The notes beneath the pieces are model-generated. The model was not told the DNA's origin, made no database searches, and saw only the letters and a program-made list of their open reading frames with translations. Positions 34,315-45,679 of a stretch of DNA of 64,000 nt are shown here, in pieces. This DNA comes from Meghimatium bilineatum. Taxonomy: Eukaryota > Mollusca > Gastropoda > Stylommatophora > Philomycidae. Every line of letters begins with the position of its first letter. Position 1 is the first letter of the stretch. The stretch covers positions 63,598,813 through 63,662,812 of the forward strand of contig CM067306.1 of the NCBI GenBank assembly GCA_034231615.1. Reading direction: 5' to 3'. A program made the translations under genes and the position numbers.

Positions 34315-35648
34315 TTGTTTGTTTGTTTTTCGTTCGCTCCATTGTAACCATCACGGATATCTGTGCGATTTCCGCCGGGAGCGTGATTACGTTGTGCCAC
34401 CGTTATGCGCCTTGTAGGCCTAGCACATCCGATTTCGGCATGCCTTGACAATTCGGGTGGGCTACCCTTAGCCTGTGACAGCCTCTATATCTGTCTCCAG
34501 GCACGCGTAGTGAAGACTCTTCGCTCAGACGATTTTCTAGCTCTCGTCTCACTCGAACGAGGTGTTCCACTGTCTATGAACTTGCCTCGTGTAATTGGAC
34601 GTGCTGTGCCTGTGCCCATTGGGTACTGAACCGTTTCTCATCCATGAGCCTGGTTCCTTAAGGGGAAGAACTCAACAGAGGAGTTGGACCCTGGCTCTTT
34701 CGCCCTCTTAGCCGTGGTGTCATTCACCGACATCGTGTACCCCTTGTCCAAGTTCGAGTCTCACACCACGCGTTTGAGAGCAAGGCGTTCTCGAGCTGAG
34801 CGTCCTTGTCCCAATAGCGCCTGAGCCCATCAGGTACTGAACCCTTTCTCTCTTCAAGTGTATTTCCGGTGTAGGAAAACCTGACAGTAGAGTTGGGCCA
34901 GGGCTAAATCGTTGTCCCTTTTGTGCCTGAGCAAATCGAGTACAGAACCCTTTCTCTCTGCAAGTTACTTCCGGTATAGGAAACCTTGACAGTAGAGTTG
35001 GGCCAGGACTGCCATCGTTGTCCCTTTCTTGCCTACACCCATCGGGTACAGAACCCTTTCTCTTTGCAAGCATATTTCCGGTTTAGGAAGGCTCGACATT
35101 AGAGTTGGGTTAGGTCTTTTGCTTTACCAAACGCCGATGGATGGGTCTGGGTCTCTGCCTGTTAGGAACTCTGGTAACTAGAAGCCCGTCTCGAGCTGAC
35201 GGAGCTTGTAGTTCCCTTTCCTAGGGACTTTTCACTTTCTATTTGCAGTTCGCGCTGCCCTCTAGCGCTGTTCTGCCCTTTCATTGTTTCATTGTACTCT
35301 GTGTGAAACATATTTGTCTCTCGCCATGCATTTACCTTTACGTGCATTTTACATTGGCCGCCCCTCCAATGTTCGGACTGGACTGACTAGCTTCACTGTA
35401 TGTCGACAGTGTTGCTATATGTGGTGATGCTGGTGGTGTCGGAGATATTGTCTGTCTCTTGTGCAGTCAAATCTCTTTCCATCTGCTACCTCCACATTCT
35501 CGGACACGATCCCCAAATGATTTGGCCAGAATCAGCACGAGCTGCTGTATTTCTGTTTCCAGGGTGCACCACGTGGAGGTACATTTGGGATCTTGGTTAT
35601 CTGCTAACCCTGGGTCCGCCTAGAGCAATGCGTTCCCTTTGCACCCCA
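34315..35648 (-). mobile_element. GC-rich retroposon, 14-bp target duplication and (CAAA)n tail
   Basis: TATATGTTTTGAGT is at 34301-34314 and exactly at 35649-35662. Inside, the left end is ttgtttgtttgttttt, which as reverse complement is an A-rich (CAAA)n 3' tail, so the element is on the - strand. The body is distinctly richer in G and C and in CpG than its surroundings. It contains about four imperfect ~120-bp tandem units (34600-35110) with acagaaccctttctctctg and gtagagttgggccagg. I see no RT; it may be a SINE-like or 5'-truncated LINE 3' UTR. Confidence 0.7.
34600..35110. repeat. ~120-bp tandem units inside the GC-rich retroposon
   Basis: Four imperfect units share gtactgaaccctttctc or similar, atttccggt-taggaa and gagttgggccagg. 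Confidence 0.8.
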
Positions 35649-35686
35649 TATATGTTTTGAGTGATACACCTGGCATATGACAAACT

Positions 35687-35691
<5 letters not shown>

Positions 35692-35748
<57 letters not shown>
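35692..35748. repeat. (CT)n microsatellite
   Basis: About 28 CT dinucleotides with one TATC interruption, just right of the retroposon's duplication. Confidence 0.97.
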
Positions 35749-35753
<5 letters not shown>

Positions 35754-35759
35754 GTAGTA

Positions 35760-36400
35760 AATATAGTGATTCTCGAGAACAGCAAAGTCAATATTCGACC
35801 TATTTTCAGCCATTATTTGCTAAAGTGTGCTTGACTTTGTTTCTGTGTTGATCCGCTTAAATATGATTTGTTGCCTCAACTGATTGATATTTTATCTTGA
35901 AACAAGTCCTTCACAAGATATAGTCCATGCTCGCTAGCTACACAATGCATCACTCATCTTTGCTGATCATTGCTCCACGATGTAAATTTTGTATCGCAGT
36001 CAATGATAAATAACGCTTGGCCAGCATGCAGAACATACCTGAAGAAGGACTTCAAATTTTGATGCGTTTGAAACATCCAGTCATCATCAGAAAAAATTGT
36101 TTTTTTCTCTATGTTTATTGTTATATAATGTATTCTATCTGTTTTTCTTTACTGCACACAATTTTGTTGTTTGCAGTGAACATTTGCAGATGTTTCTCTT
36201 ACGTATATTTATTGCTTCATGTTCCCCTCCATATTTTATGTCATTTGTGAGATACTGGAACCATTAGCATGCAAATAACTTCACTATTCTCTGAAAGAAA
36301 CTACACATGTATTTGTTAACCCTGTAATTGTGAATGTCAACAGAGTGCAGGTTGTACAGTTAGCCATTTATTGTCATTCACTGTGACTTTTTCAATTCAC
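35760..36400. other. Intron segment
   Basis: No gene seen. Near 36028 ctgaagaaggacttcaaatt followed by gtttgaaacatc weakly resembles the hammerhead-like motif. Confidence 0.4.
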
Positions 36401-36404
36401 TTAA

Positions 36405-37043
36405 CTCTTTAGCTGCTACAGACAATTCGATTGATTTGTGGCAGGTGAGGGCAGAGATACATAGGGGGTGTTGCCGCAAAATACACTAATGACATCAGCA
36501 GAAATAACCGGCGTTTCGACTAAAAAAAATCTGCATCGGACAAAAACAAACAAGAAGAAATAAATATTACCAACAGAGAATAATAAATGAAGAGAAGAGC
36601 AAAAGAAGATAAGGGAGATAAGAGAAAGACAAATATGGCAAGAATAGAAGAGTAAAAGTAAAATCAGCAGAGTAAGTATGATAAAAGAAGAAAAATCTAG
36701 TTAATATAATATACAATAAAAAAACAACTTATATTTGAAATCTGGTGAAATATAACATAATGGTTTAAGTAAATGTCGTTAAATGTCATTGTTTTGTTAT
36801 CTTCCCTTTATTTCTAAAAATCAATTAACTTTGAAATCACCAAGCGCCATTATGTCCCAAAACCCAGTATGTGCCAAGCCCCAGTATGCCAAAACCAGTA
36901 TGTATCAACCATTCCATCCAAGCGGAATAAATTTCTAGTGTCAATATAAAAGCAGTACCATAAAAAATCTCATTTTTGTAGGACTAGAGAAGAATTCAGC
37001 ACAGGGGGAAAGTCATTGGGGAAAGATTTCAGCAGCTAAAGGG
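36405..37043. mobile_element. piggyBac-like MITE with TTAA duplication
   Basis: TTAA at 36401-36404 and 37044-37047. Inverted ends: CTCTTTAGCTGCTACAG at left and CCCTTTAGCTGCTGAAA as reverse complement at right. The 639-bp interior is A-rich with no transposase. Ends and target fit the piggyBac superfamily. Confidence 0.68.
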
Positions 37044-37049
37044 TTAATG

Positions 37050-37430
37050 ATGTTGACAAATGTCAGATTTGAATTAATTTATACTAAAAATAATGTTAGA
37101 GCATAGAAATAAAATGTCAGATATAATGAATTCACTCAATAAAATAGAGCACTTTCTGAATGTATTCACTCCATAAAATTTAATTTATCATTACAAAAAT
37201 AGTGTATGATCCGTGTGGTGGTAGGTGCTTGTAACATTTATCCACTTATTCATTATTATCACTTTGGTATTTGTGTCAAGTCCTATACCAGAATGTCCTA
37301 TCTTTTCTTGTTTGGTAATTATATTTTGATATCAGACTCTTTAGAAATGTGTGGGCCTCTCAGCATTCTTCTGTCAAACTACATCTGTATGGCAGCTAGA
37401 GATTTTGAATTTTATGGGTTTATTTACTTA
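37050..37430. other. Intron segment
   Basis: Nothing recognised. Confidence 0.4.
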
Positions 37431-37431
37431 C

Positions 37432-37724
37432 TCATTCTGCATACATCAGTATTGTGTCACATTCTGCATACATCAGTATTGTGTCACATTCTGCATACAT
37501 CAGTATTGTGTCACATTCTGCATACATCAGTATTTTGTCACATTCTGCATACATCAGTATTTTGTCACATTCTGCATACATCAGTATTGTGTCACATTCT
37601 GCATACATCAGTATTTTGTCACATTCTGCATACATGAGTATTGTGTCACATTCTGCATACATCAGTATTTTGTCACATTCTGCATACATCAGTATTGTGT
37701 CACATTCTGCATACATCAGTATTG
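37432..37724. repeat. 27-bp minisatellite, 11 copies
   Basis: cattctgcatacatcagtat, then tgtgtca or tttgtca. Open in three + frames and one - frame because of its length. Confidence 0.97.
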
Positions 37725-37954
37725 CTACTGTAATACAAAAGAATTCTTTCCTATTTCCATGTCAGTGCAGGTTCTATGTAACATTAAAGAGTTCTATTTC
37801 TTACTTCCATGTCAGTGCAGGTTCTATATGTGCCCTGAAGAACTGTTCTGATTTCGTGGATGTATATGATCCGACAATTTTCTGAAATTTCGTGGTCAAT
37901 TCTATTAGTGTCTCAGCTCCGTTTAAACAATCTGATATGGGCCTATCACTGCAC

Positions 37955-38280
37955 CATCGTCATCTTGGACAACCCATTCCCCTGTTGTCGTTAACTCTGC
38001 CTTCAGCTATTAATCTTTCCTTGCTGTTATATACACTTGTTTTTATATGACCATAAAAAAAACACAGCTTTCTTGTTAGGATGTTGTTAATGAGCCCTTT
38101 GACGTTTATTGACCGTAACACTTCTAAATTTGTCTTCTTAGTTGTCCATGGTATACATAAAATTCTTCTGTAGCATCTCATTTCGAAAGCAGCGATTCTC
38201 TTTGCTATTGTTTTATTAATGTCCATGCCTCGCAACTGTTTATTGCTACTGGATTTATGCATGTTCTGATCATACATAGT
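37955..38280 (-). mobile_element. LINE ORF2 C-terminal fragment
   Basis: Open on the - strand with RIAAFEMRCYRRILCIPWTT, then KTNLEVLR. Same kind of ORF2 end as the + strand LINE at 1150-1990. Confidence 0.85.
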
Positions 38281-38289
38281 TTGTCTACG

Positions 38290-38625
38290 CTGTTAGTAAC
38301 TTGCCAAAGATTTTGCATTTGGGATTGAAGCTATTTATTACTTAGTTCAAGCTAATAATACAATTATATCAAAGATTCAACTTAGCCATATTGATGGCCA
38401 TATCATAGAAATATTCTATGAACAGTGCCAAGTTCATCAACAGACAGTCTAGTAGCTCAAGTATAAGCAGAAAATTTAGATGAGATTGTTGAATTCTTGG
38501 AGTCGAAATCTAACCAGATTGGCTTGTCTTAAAATGTAACCTCTGTACCTTAGTGTATAATAAACTTCACATAGAACTTTATAATTAATATGACATACCT
38601 GGTATTTCTATTTTATTGCGGTAGG
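38290..38625. other. Intron segment
   Basis: Nothing recognised. Confidence 0.4.
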
Positions 38626-39235
38626 TTTAGTATTAGCTTTAGGTTTTAGATTAGGATTATGTTTGAGATTAGCGTTAGGTTTGAGATTAGGGTTAGGTTT
38701 GAGATTAGCGTTAGGTTTGAGATTAGGGTTAGGTTTGAGATTAGGGTTAGGTTTGAGATTAGTGTTAGGTTTGAGATTAGGGTTAGGTTTGAGATTAAGG
38801 TTAGGTTTGAGATTAGTGTTAGATTTGAGATTAGGGTTAGGTTTGAGATTAGGGTTAGGTTTGAGATTAAGGTTACGTTAGGTTTGAGATTAGGGTTATG
38901 TTTGAGAATAGGGTTAGGTTTAGCATTGGGTTAAGGGTTAGGTATATGGTTAGGGTTAGGTTTAGAGTTGGGGTTAGGTTTTAAGAGTTGGGTTTTAGGA
39001 ATAGGTTTGAGGTTAGGTTTAGTGTTAGGGTTAGATTTAGGTTTAATTTTATGGTTAGCTTTAGGGTCCAGTATTATGGTTGGGGTTAGGTTTTAAGTTA
39101 GGTTTAGGGTTAGATTTAGGTTTATGGTTAGGTTTAGGGTGCAGTATTAGGGTTGGGGTTAGGTTTTAAGTTAGGTTTAGGGTTAGATTTTGGGTTAGGG
39201 TTAGGTTTGAGTTTAGGATTAGGGTAGAGTATCAA
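38625..39235. repeat. Telomere-like degenerate tract (18-bp units and TTAGGG-like hexamers)
   Basis: The left half is about 14 copies of gattagggttaggtttga; the right half is a looser mix of ttaggg, ttaggt and tttaggg. Each 18-bp unit equals three hexamers derived from TTAGGG, the common metazoan telomere repeat. Confidence 0.85.
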
Positions 39236-39364
39236 GGTATGTTCTTTATAATTTCTATTTGCTTTTTCTGTAAGCGGATAAATAAATACATTTTGCTAAT
39301 GCTTGAATCTGTGTATGTACATATTTATTGTAAGTGTATTTGCATAAATGTATGTGTACATGTT

Positions 39365-39392
39365 TATATATATATATATATATATATATTTA
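39365..39392. repeat. (TA)n microsatellite
   Basis: About 13 TA units, about 40 nt before the acceptor of exon 11. Confidence 0.95.
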
Positions 39393-39433
39393 TTTATTGA
39401 TATGTCTGGTCCCAATTGCGTTCATAATTTCAG

Positions 39434-39631
39434 TGATGGCACAGTCAGGAAAAGTGAGTTCAAAAAGAGAAAACAGTCCCAGCAGACTACAGATGTCAAT
39501 GCCCCTCCCATATCCCCTATCACCACCCAAATTATATCCCCAGTCAATCATAGCCAAGCAACTGTTGCTAAACCTCCTGTTGCTCCTAAACCATTCAGAT
39601 CAGTCAGCCACATCAGCCCGCAGTTGTCTAG
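39434..39631 (+). CDS. PPP1R9A-like: Neurabin-like exon 11 (basic, Pro-rich linker)
   Basis: A 198-nt exon between aatttcag and gtaaca, phase 2-2. The split AG|T Ser codon joins exon 10. It starts SDGTVRKSEFKKRKQSQQ, then a Pro-rich part with PPISPITTQIISP and KPPVAPKPFR. The PxAPKPFR segment resembles an SH3-ligand-like proline motif (inference). Confidence 0.8.
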
Positions 39632-39639
39632 GTAACAAA

Positions 39640-40165
39640 ACATAGCCAATCCGGTCTTTGCTGTTATTTTGATGTTGTGGGAATGCAAACACTATTTCTT
39701 CTGTTGCATTCTGTAATTGATTTTGCTTTACCCCCATGGTGTTGCCTGATTCAATGTCACCACTAACTCACTTGAATGTTAAGCTTATAAGCAAATACCT
39801 TATTTGTACCTTTCTTAACAGAATGACCACTCTCCATTGTTGGACTTTGTTTTACAGAGTTAGAAGGTATGGGCGGTGGATCTAGCTTTGTCACGCAGAT
39901 TGATATTTTGATCATAAATGTGTAATATTTTTCTTAACTTCTCATATTATTCCCATATTAACTTTTAATATTATTCCCATATTAACTTTTAATATTATTC
40001 CAATATTAACTGACAATATCATTTTTCATATTGTATTAACAATTACTAACATACCCCCCCCCTTCCGATATCTACAATAAACAAATATTTAATTTACTTT
40101 GTTTTATGCTTTCTTAATTTCTGCACGCAAACATTTTGTTTCCAGTTTTCAGATTGTGCATCATC
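39640..40165. other. Intron segment with short AT repeats
   Basis: ttattcccatattaactttt occurs two to three times near 39950-40010. Otherwise nothing seen. Confidence 0.45.
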
Positions 40166-40169
40166 TGTG

Positions 40170-40298
40170 CATTATTTTATGTATAGTTTATTTTTGTTAA
40201 ATAATTGCGACATTATTTTATGTATAGTTTATTTTTGTTAAATAATTGCAACATTATTTTATCTGTAGTTTATTTGTGTTAAATAATTGCAACGTTAT
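40170..40298. repeat. 41-bp tandem repeat, about 3 copies
   Basis: attattttatgtatagttta and ttaaataattgcaac recur. Confidence 0.9.
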
Positions 40299-40774
40299 TT
40301 TTATTTGTATCATTTGTGTACATTTTTGTGTGTGAATCTCTTTATGTGATTTCTGCTCGTTAAATACAGTGTACTGCTATTTTTGTTTTTGATAAAATGT
40401 AAGGGCACCATTTTGGAAGCTGCGGCAATAGAATCTTCTTTATATTCTGAGTTCATTCTCATTCTGAAATTATTACCAATCTCACAAATATGTGAGAATA
40501 TCAAGCGTTGCAGCATGGTTTACAGCTTAGCTGATGTACCTGTGTATTGATCCAACACAACCAACTTCAGCACATCGCTTTTGCATGACTGATATCTTAC
40601 AGCATGGACATGGAACACTACTGCCAACACCACAGCCAGCACTCTCATCTTATGACATGTCACAGGTCACAATGTTATGTCTTTGACTCCTCTTTTCCTT
40701 CTAGCAATGTGCGTTTACTTTCTAGCTATTGGTTTATTCATTTATATATGAGTGAAATTTTATATGACAAATTG

Positions 40775-41430
40775 CAGTTGACCATGTCTCAAGTTGTTGG
40801 TACTAGAACATACTTCTAATTCCCAGTTGACCATGTCTCAAGTTGTTGGTACTAGAACATACTTCTAATTCCCAGTTGAACATGTCCCAGGTTGTTGGTA
40901 CTAGAACATACTTCTAATTCCCAGTTGACCATGTCTCAAGTTGTTGGTACTAGAACATACTTCTAATTCCCAGTTGAACATGTCTCAGGTTGTTGGTACT
41001 AGAACATACTTCTAATTCCCAGTTGAACATGTCCCAGGTTGTTGGTACTAGAACATACTTCTAATTCCCAGTTGAACATGTCTCAGGTTGTTGGTACTAG
41101 AACATACTTCTAATTCCGAGTTGAACATGTCTCAGGTTGTTGGTACTACAACATACTTCTAATTCCCAGTTGACCATGTCTCAGGTTGTTGGTACTAGAA
41201 CATACTTCTAATTCCAAGTTGACCATGTCTCAGGTTGTTGGTACTAGAACATACTTCTAATTCCTAGTTGAACATGTCTCAGGTTGTTGGTACTACAACA
41301 TACTTCTAATTCCCAGTTGACCATGTCTCAGGTTGTTGGTACTAGAACATACTTCTAATTCCAAGTTGACCATGTCTCAGGTTGTTGGTACTAGAACATA
41401 CTTCTAATTCCTAGTTGAACATGTCTGCAC
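40775..41430. repeat. 49-bp minisatellite, about 13 copies
   Basis: ccatgtctcaggttgttggt and actagaacatacttctaatt recur every 49 bp. Point variants recur in a block about 196 bp long at the right end (41150-41350 against 41345-41430), a sign of multi-unit duplication. Confidence 0.96.
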
Positions 41431-41469
41431 AGCAAGTCTGGTTTACACAGTAAATGATGCTGTATTTGT

Positions 41470-41760
41470 AATCTATTCAGTGCTCCCCATACAGCTTTCT
41501 GTGGTTATCTGTCTCTGGAAACCAGTGTTCCTACTTAATTGGTTTAATGTAATGCGGTCTTGTGGGATATTTTCTATGGTCTGTGCTGCCTGCCCACATG
41601 GACACATAGGTGATGGAACCAGTCTTAGTCTATTTAAGTGGTTGTTCAGTCTGTTGTGTCTTGTCCTGATGCGGAAGATCATTACCTGCACAGCTCTGTT
41701 TAAAATAGTGGTAGTTGTCTTTTGAGTACTAGAACGAATAAGGAAATATAAAAGCAACGT
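41470..41760 (-). mobile_element. LINE fragment, Cys/His segment after RNase H
   Basis: The - strand reads RTRHNRLNNHLNRL, then MCPCGQAAQTIENI, the LRTGHxRLNxHL...CxCGxxxQTxEHIL pattern of LINE ORF2 tails. Confidence 0.82.
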
Positions 41761-42039
41761 TATCCTGATTGAATCACACGCACTAACCCCCCCCCCCCAT
41801 TTTTTTTTTCTCCCGCAGACTTATGTACTATTTTCAAACTCTAAGGAAATCAGTTCTTGACTGTCCTACCACAGTGAGATCAGTGCAGGTATTAAAAGTC
41901 TTCAAGAGAGTAGACTACTGCAGGCAATTAGAGAGATACAGAAGAAAGAAGTCATGCTGTTTTCCTCTCATTTCAAGACCTTCATTCATGCTCATGTTGC
42001 AATAGGTCTTTCAGAGCCTGCTGGATTGACTCTTCTGCT

Positions 42040-42385
42040 GAGACCTCACACTTCAACAGGTTTTTCAGAACCTGAATAGACGCATCGACTATCTGAGACC
42101 TCACACTTCAACAGGGTTTCAGAACCTGGATAGACGCATCGACTATCTGAGGCCTCACACTGAAATGGTTTTTCAGAGCCTGAATTGATACATTGGCTAT
42201 CTGAGACCTCACACTGAAATGGTTTTTCAGAGCCTGAATTGATACATTGACTATCTGAGACCTCACACTGAAATGGTTTTTCAGAGCCTGAATTGATACA
42301 TTGGCTATCTGAGACCTCACACTGAAATGGTTTTTCAGAGCCTGAATTGATACATTGGCTATCTGAGGCCTCACAAACACTGAAC
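42040..42385. repeat. 54-bp tandem repeat, about 6 copies
   Basis: ggtttttcagagcctgaatt and ctatctgagacctcacac recur. The left copies are diverged (ttcaacagg in place of ctgaaatgg). Confidence 0.95.
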
Positions 42386-42494
42386 AATTTATTTTCCTTT
42401 TCCCCTGCTGGTTCCATGTCATTGATCTGCTAGCGATATTTTTTGTTGGGTTTTCTGAGTAGAGTCCAATACCTCTTCATTCTTGATTCTTAAC

Positions 42495-42640
42495 CAGGAA
42501 CCAGCATCACTGCACAAGGAACACATATCACTGCACAATGAGCATCATTGCACAAGGAACCAGCATCATTGCACAAGGATCCAGGCACAAGGAACTAGCA
42601 TCACTGCACAAGGAACCAGCATCATTGCACAAGGGGCATT
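42495..42640. repeat. ~21-24-bp tandem repeat
   Basis: aaggaaccagcatcattgca with variants, about six copies. Confidence 0.85.
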
Positions 42641-42936
42641 CCCATATATGCTCTGCTTGCCATTCTGTCAGCCATCTAATAGTATATAAGTTCAGTGTCC
42701 CCAGCCAGTTGTTGATTGTAGGTTCTCCTGGTCTTTACAATGAGGACACACTTTTCCCCCTCTCTTCTGGTCACTCCCATGTCTATCATTATCTGAACAT
42801 GTACATTGTCTTTTTTTAGCATTCTCTTCATCATTTTGTAGTGTATCCATGACTGTTATAGTAGGACAATGTCGAAGTCGAATGTGTCGATCCATTGGTG
42901 CATATAAAACGGCAACATAACACATTTTAATTCTCT

Positions 42937-43232
42937 GGACTACCAATACATCTTGCTGGAAATCTTGTGGGATCATTGTCCTGCTATAAGAGAGATCTCT
43001 GGACTACATCTTGCTGGAAATCTTGTGGGATCGTTGTCCTGCTATAAGAGAGATCTCTGAACTACATTTTGCTGGAAATCTTGTGGGATCATTGTCCGGC
43101 TATAAGAGAGATCTCTGGACTACATCTTGCTGGAAATCTTGTGGGATCATTGCCCTGCTATAAGAGAGATGTCTGGACTACATTTTGCTGGAAATCTTGT
43201 GGGATCATTGTCCTGCTATAAGAGAGATCTGG
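42937..43232. repeat. 58-bp tandem repeat, 5 copies
   Basis: ctctggactacatcttgctg recurs every 58 bp. The unit start matches the right end of the dispersed repeat at 12990-13015 and 32045-32070. Confidence 0.95.
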
Positions 43233-43239
43233 TGGTAGT

Positions 43240-43650
43240 TTTAGAATGCAAAAAAAATAAATCATTTAGGATTTTGCTGTTGAGTTGTGATAAGTCTGAT
43301 GGAACTCCAGTGGTTTCCTTTAGATCTTGTGCTTCTGCATGCTGTGTCAGAGGTCATGTTAAACTATCCAAATATATTTCTCATTTAACATAACATGATC
43401 CTGCCTGTGTTTGATTGCCGTGTTGCATGTTTGTTGATGTTGTATTTGTGTTGTATTTTTATACACATTATTCACACATCATCATCAGGTGCCGGTACCG
43501 ACTGGCATAGGAAATTGTTTATCTCCATAACTCTTTATTTCCAGTAACTTAATGATTGTTGGCTCTCTGCAATGGCATCATGTTAGACTGTCTAATATTT
43601 TCTCATGAGTAAGTGAATAATGTCATATAAAAGCATCGAGCAATTATTAA
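43240..43650. other. Intron segment
   Basis: Nothing recognised. Confidence 0.4.
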
Positions 43651-43653
43651 TAA

Positions 43654-43938
43654 AGAAAAATTATAATGCAGAAAATGGGATTTGAATCAGGTCTATTCAG
43701 ATGGCACCCACTCGCCTTGCAACTTGAGTCAACACACTTTCCATCTTCGACCACACTGCACCCCTTAAAAAATATAATTTTAAGAGACTTCCAATATGTA
43801 TGTTCTTAAGCTACATATTTTATTTTAGGGATGCGTCGTAGTCAATAACGGAAAACATGTTGATTCAAGTTATGAGGCAAGGAGCCATCTGAGCGGTTCT
43901 GACTCGAATCCCATTTGCTGTGTTATGATTTTTTTGTG
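43654..43938. mobile_element. Foldback (inverted-repeat) element, copy 1
   Basis: The left arm has gaaaatgggatttgaatcag, then gatggcacccactcgccttg; the right arm has their imperfect reverse complement (gaggcaaggagccatctgag, then tcgaatcccatttgctg). The arms are about 90 nt. Each carries a B-box-like ttcraatccc, so two SINE-like tRNA heads may face each other. Confidence 0.7.
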
Positions 43939-43944
43939 CTATAT

Positions 43945-44500
43945 TTTCTCACATTGTTGTCCTCGGTCTCACCAATAATCTTGCCAGTTGTAACATGCTC
44001 TCCAGACCTCTTTCTTATTGTTGATGTTGTATCTTAACAATATCTTAGTTAATCATAATTGACTGTCTCTAGTGCCGTTCTGGCTGGTCTTCATAAGTTT
44101 TCTGTCAGTTATTACATTATAACAGCAATAGCTTCAATGATCTATGTTCCTATCACGGGCAACTCCTTGAAGTGGAGATGGTGCTTAGTCCAGCAAACAG
44201 AGGCTAGAAACTAAGATTGGTTGTGCTTATGTCTTTATTCACCACAGGCAATTTTGCATCCGGACCGTTCAGAAAGCAATGGCAACCTACTAAACGTATT
44301 TATATTGCCTAGAAAATTACCACAGCCAACAAATGCTGGGTTGATAGCTACGTCGTGGATAGGATATGCTACCAATTTTATGTCTTTATGCTCTCCTATG
44401 TAGAGTAGGACCACAGAGATACCAAGAGAGGCCCACCAGCAACCATGGTATCATGCAATCAGCCTATTTGACATGTCTGTATGAAATATTAGTAATCATC
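43945..44500. other. Intron segment
   Basis: No gene recognised. Short open frames only. Confidence 0.4.
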
Positions 44501-44689
44501 ATATTGCTTGCCCTGTGAAGATCCAGAAGACAAAAACATTGCCAGATTCTGAACCTCAACAGAATCCATCCCCAGCTACTGGAAGTCCCTCTAGTCTTGT
44601 GGAGACACGGTAGTGGAGACGGAGGCAGAAGAGGAAAGTGAGAAAAAGACTGCCAGGGAGAAGAAAAATGATCTATGTATGAAATGGGA

Positions 44690-44770
44690 ATGCCAACTCC
44701 AACCCAAAACTTCCTTAGTCGCCTCTTATGACATATATGGTAAGTAACAGTGTTGCCGTTCTTTGCTTTC
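44690..44770. repeat. Copy of the ttagtcgcctcttacgac-type core
   Basis: ttccttagtcgcctcttatg at about 44711. The same core, more or less decayed, is at 6945 (reverse), 12855 (reverse), 31890 (reverse), 46665 and 61762. Confidence 0.65.
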
Positions 44771-44918
44771 CTTTCAGGCTCTGGCAGCACATGGGCACAG
44801 TTTGTAGAGACTATCTCAAACCCTTCTGTCACTGAAGCCTGCATATGGTTGAATGAGGACAACATACTTCTTATTCATGTCCCCATGACCTGAGTTGTAT
44901 TCGTTATGTTTCCTATAG

Positions 44919-45097
44919 GAAAGATGACAGCAACTCGGACACGTCATCTGTCTCACAAACATCCTACAATCCTAGCAGCTCCAGCTTCAAGGTCGGTAGC
45001 TCAGAAATCGCTGACACAGCAACAGATGATGCTTCCACTAACAGCGACGGTGGGGGAGTTACTCTGGTGTCAGCCAAAGCATCATCGTCTGCTCACG
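44919..45097 (+). CDS. PPP1R9A-like: Neurabin-like exon 12 (Ser-rich linker)
   Basis: A 179-nt exon between gtttcctatag and gtgagt, phase 2 in and 1 out. It starts RKDDSNSDTSSVSQTSYNPS and ends SAKASSSAH. Highly Ser/Thr/Asp-rich, probably disordered. Confidence 0.82.
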
Positions 45098-45280
45098 GTG
45101 AGTAGTGTCCCTTCACTTCATCCTCCGGTAGAGTTATCGATATCCCATTTATTTTCTGTTGTTGTCACTTGTCAGTTTTGGTTTTGCACATTTTAATCCA
45201 ATATATTTTTGTTTTATTTTGCCTGCGTTTTTTATCATTTCATTTACTGATCGTAGCCATTTATGGATTGGTTAGATAGA

Positions 45281-45565
45281 CATGAACTTGTCCATAGACC
45301 ATAGGTTGGTTGGTTACACATGAACTTGTCCATAGACCGTAGATTGGTTGGTTTGACATGAACTTGTCCATAGACCATAGATTGGTTGGTTACACATGAA
45401 CTTGTCCATAGACTGTAGGTTGGTTGGTTACACATGAACTTGTCCATAGACTGTAGGTTGGTTGGTTACATATGAACTTGTCCATAGACTGTAGGTTGGT
45501 TGGTTACACATGAACTTGTCCATAGACCGTAGATTGGTTGGTTTGATAAAAAACTTGTTTGTTGG
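45281..45565. repeat. 38-bp tandem repeat, about 7 copies
   Basis: catgaacttgtccatagacc recurs at 45281, 45319 and 45357, onward. Confidence 0.95.
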
Positions 45566-45679
45566 TCATAGATTGGTTAGATATGGACTTTTCTAAAATA
45601 TTGAAGGTCATTAATTACTTGGTCAGATATAGACCTGTCCACATATATAATGGGTTATTTTATTACAGTTAAAATTGTC

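Noticed and set aside
34720-35073. 117-codon frame on the - strand
   Set aside because: Reads through the ~120-bp tandem units of the retroposon; the repeats in the peptide follow the DNA units.
35400-35660. 86-codon hydrophobic-start frame
   Set aside because: Lies within the GC-rich retroposon, with no family resemblance and no supporting context.
42046-42417. Possible C2H2 zinc-finger gene on the - strand (SEKPFQCEV recurs)
   Set aside because: The unit is 18 residues, not 28, and lacks the paired His residues. It is a 54-bp tandem repeat that happens to resemble the TGEKPF linker.
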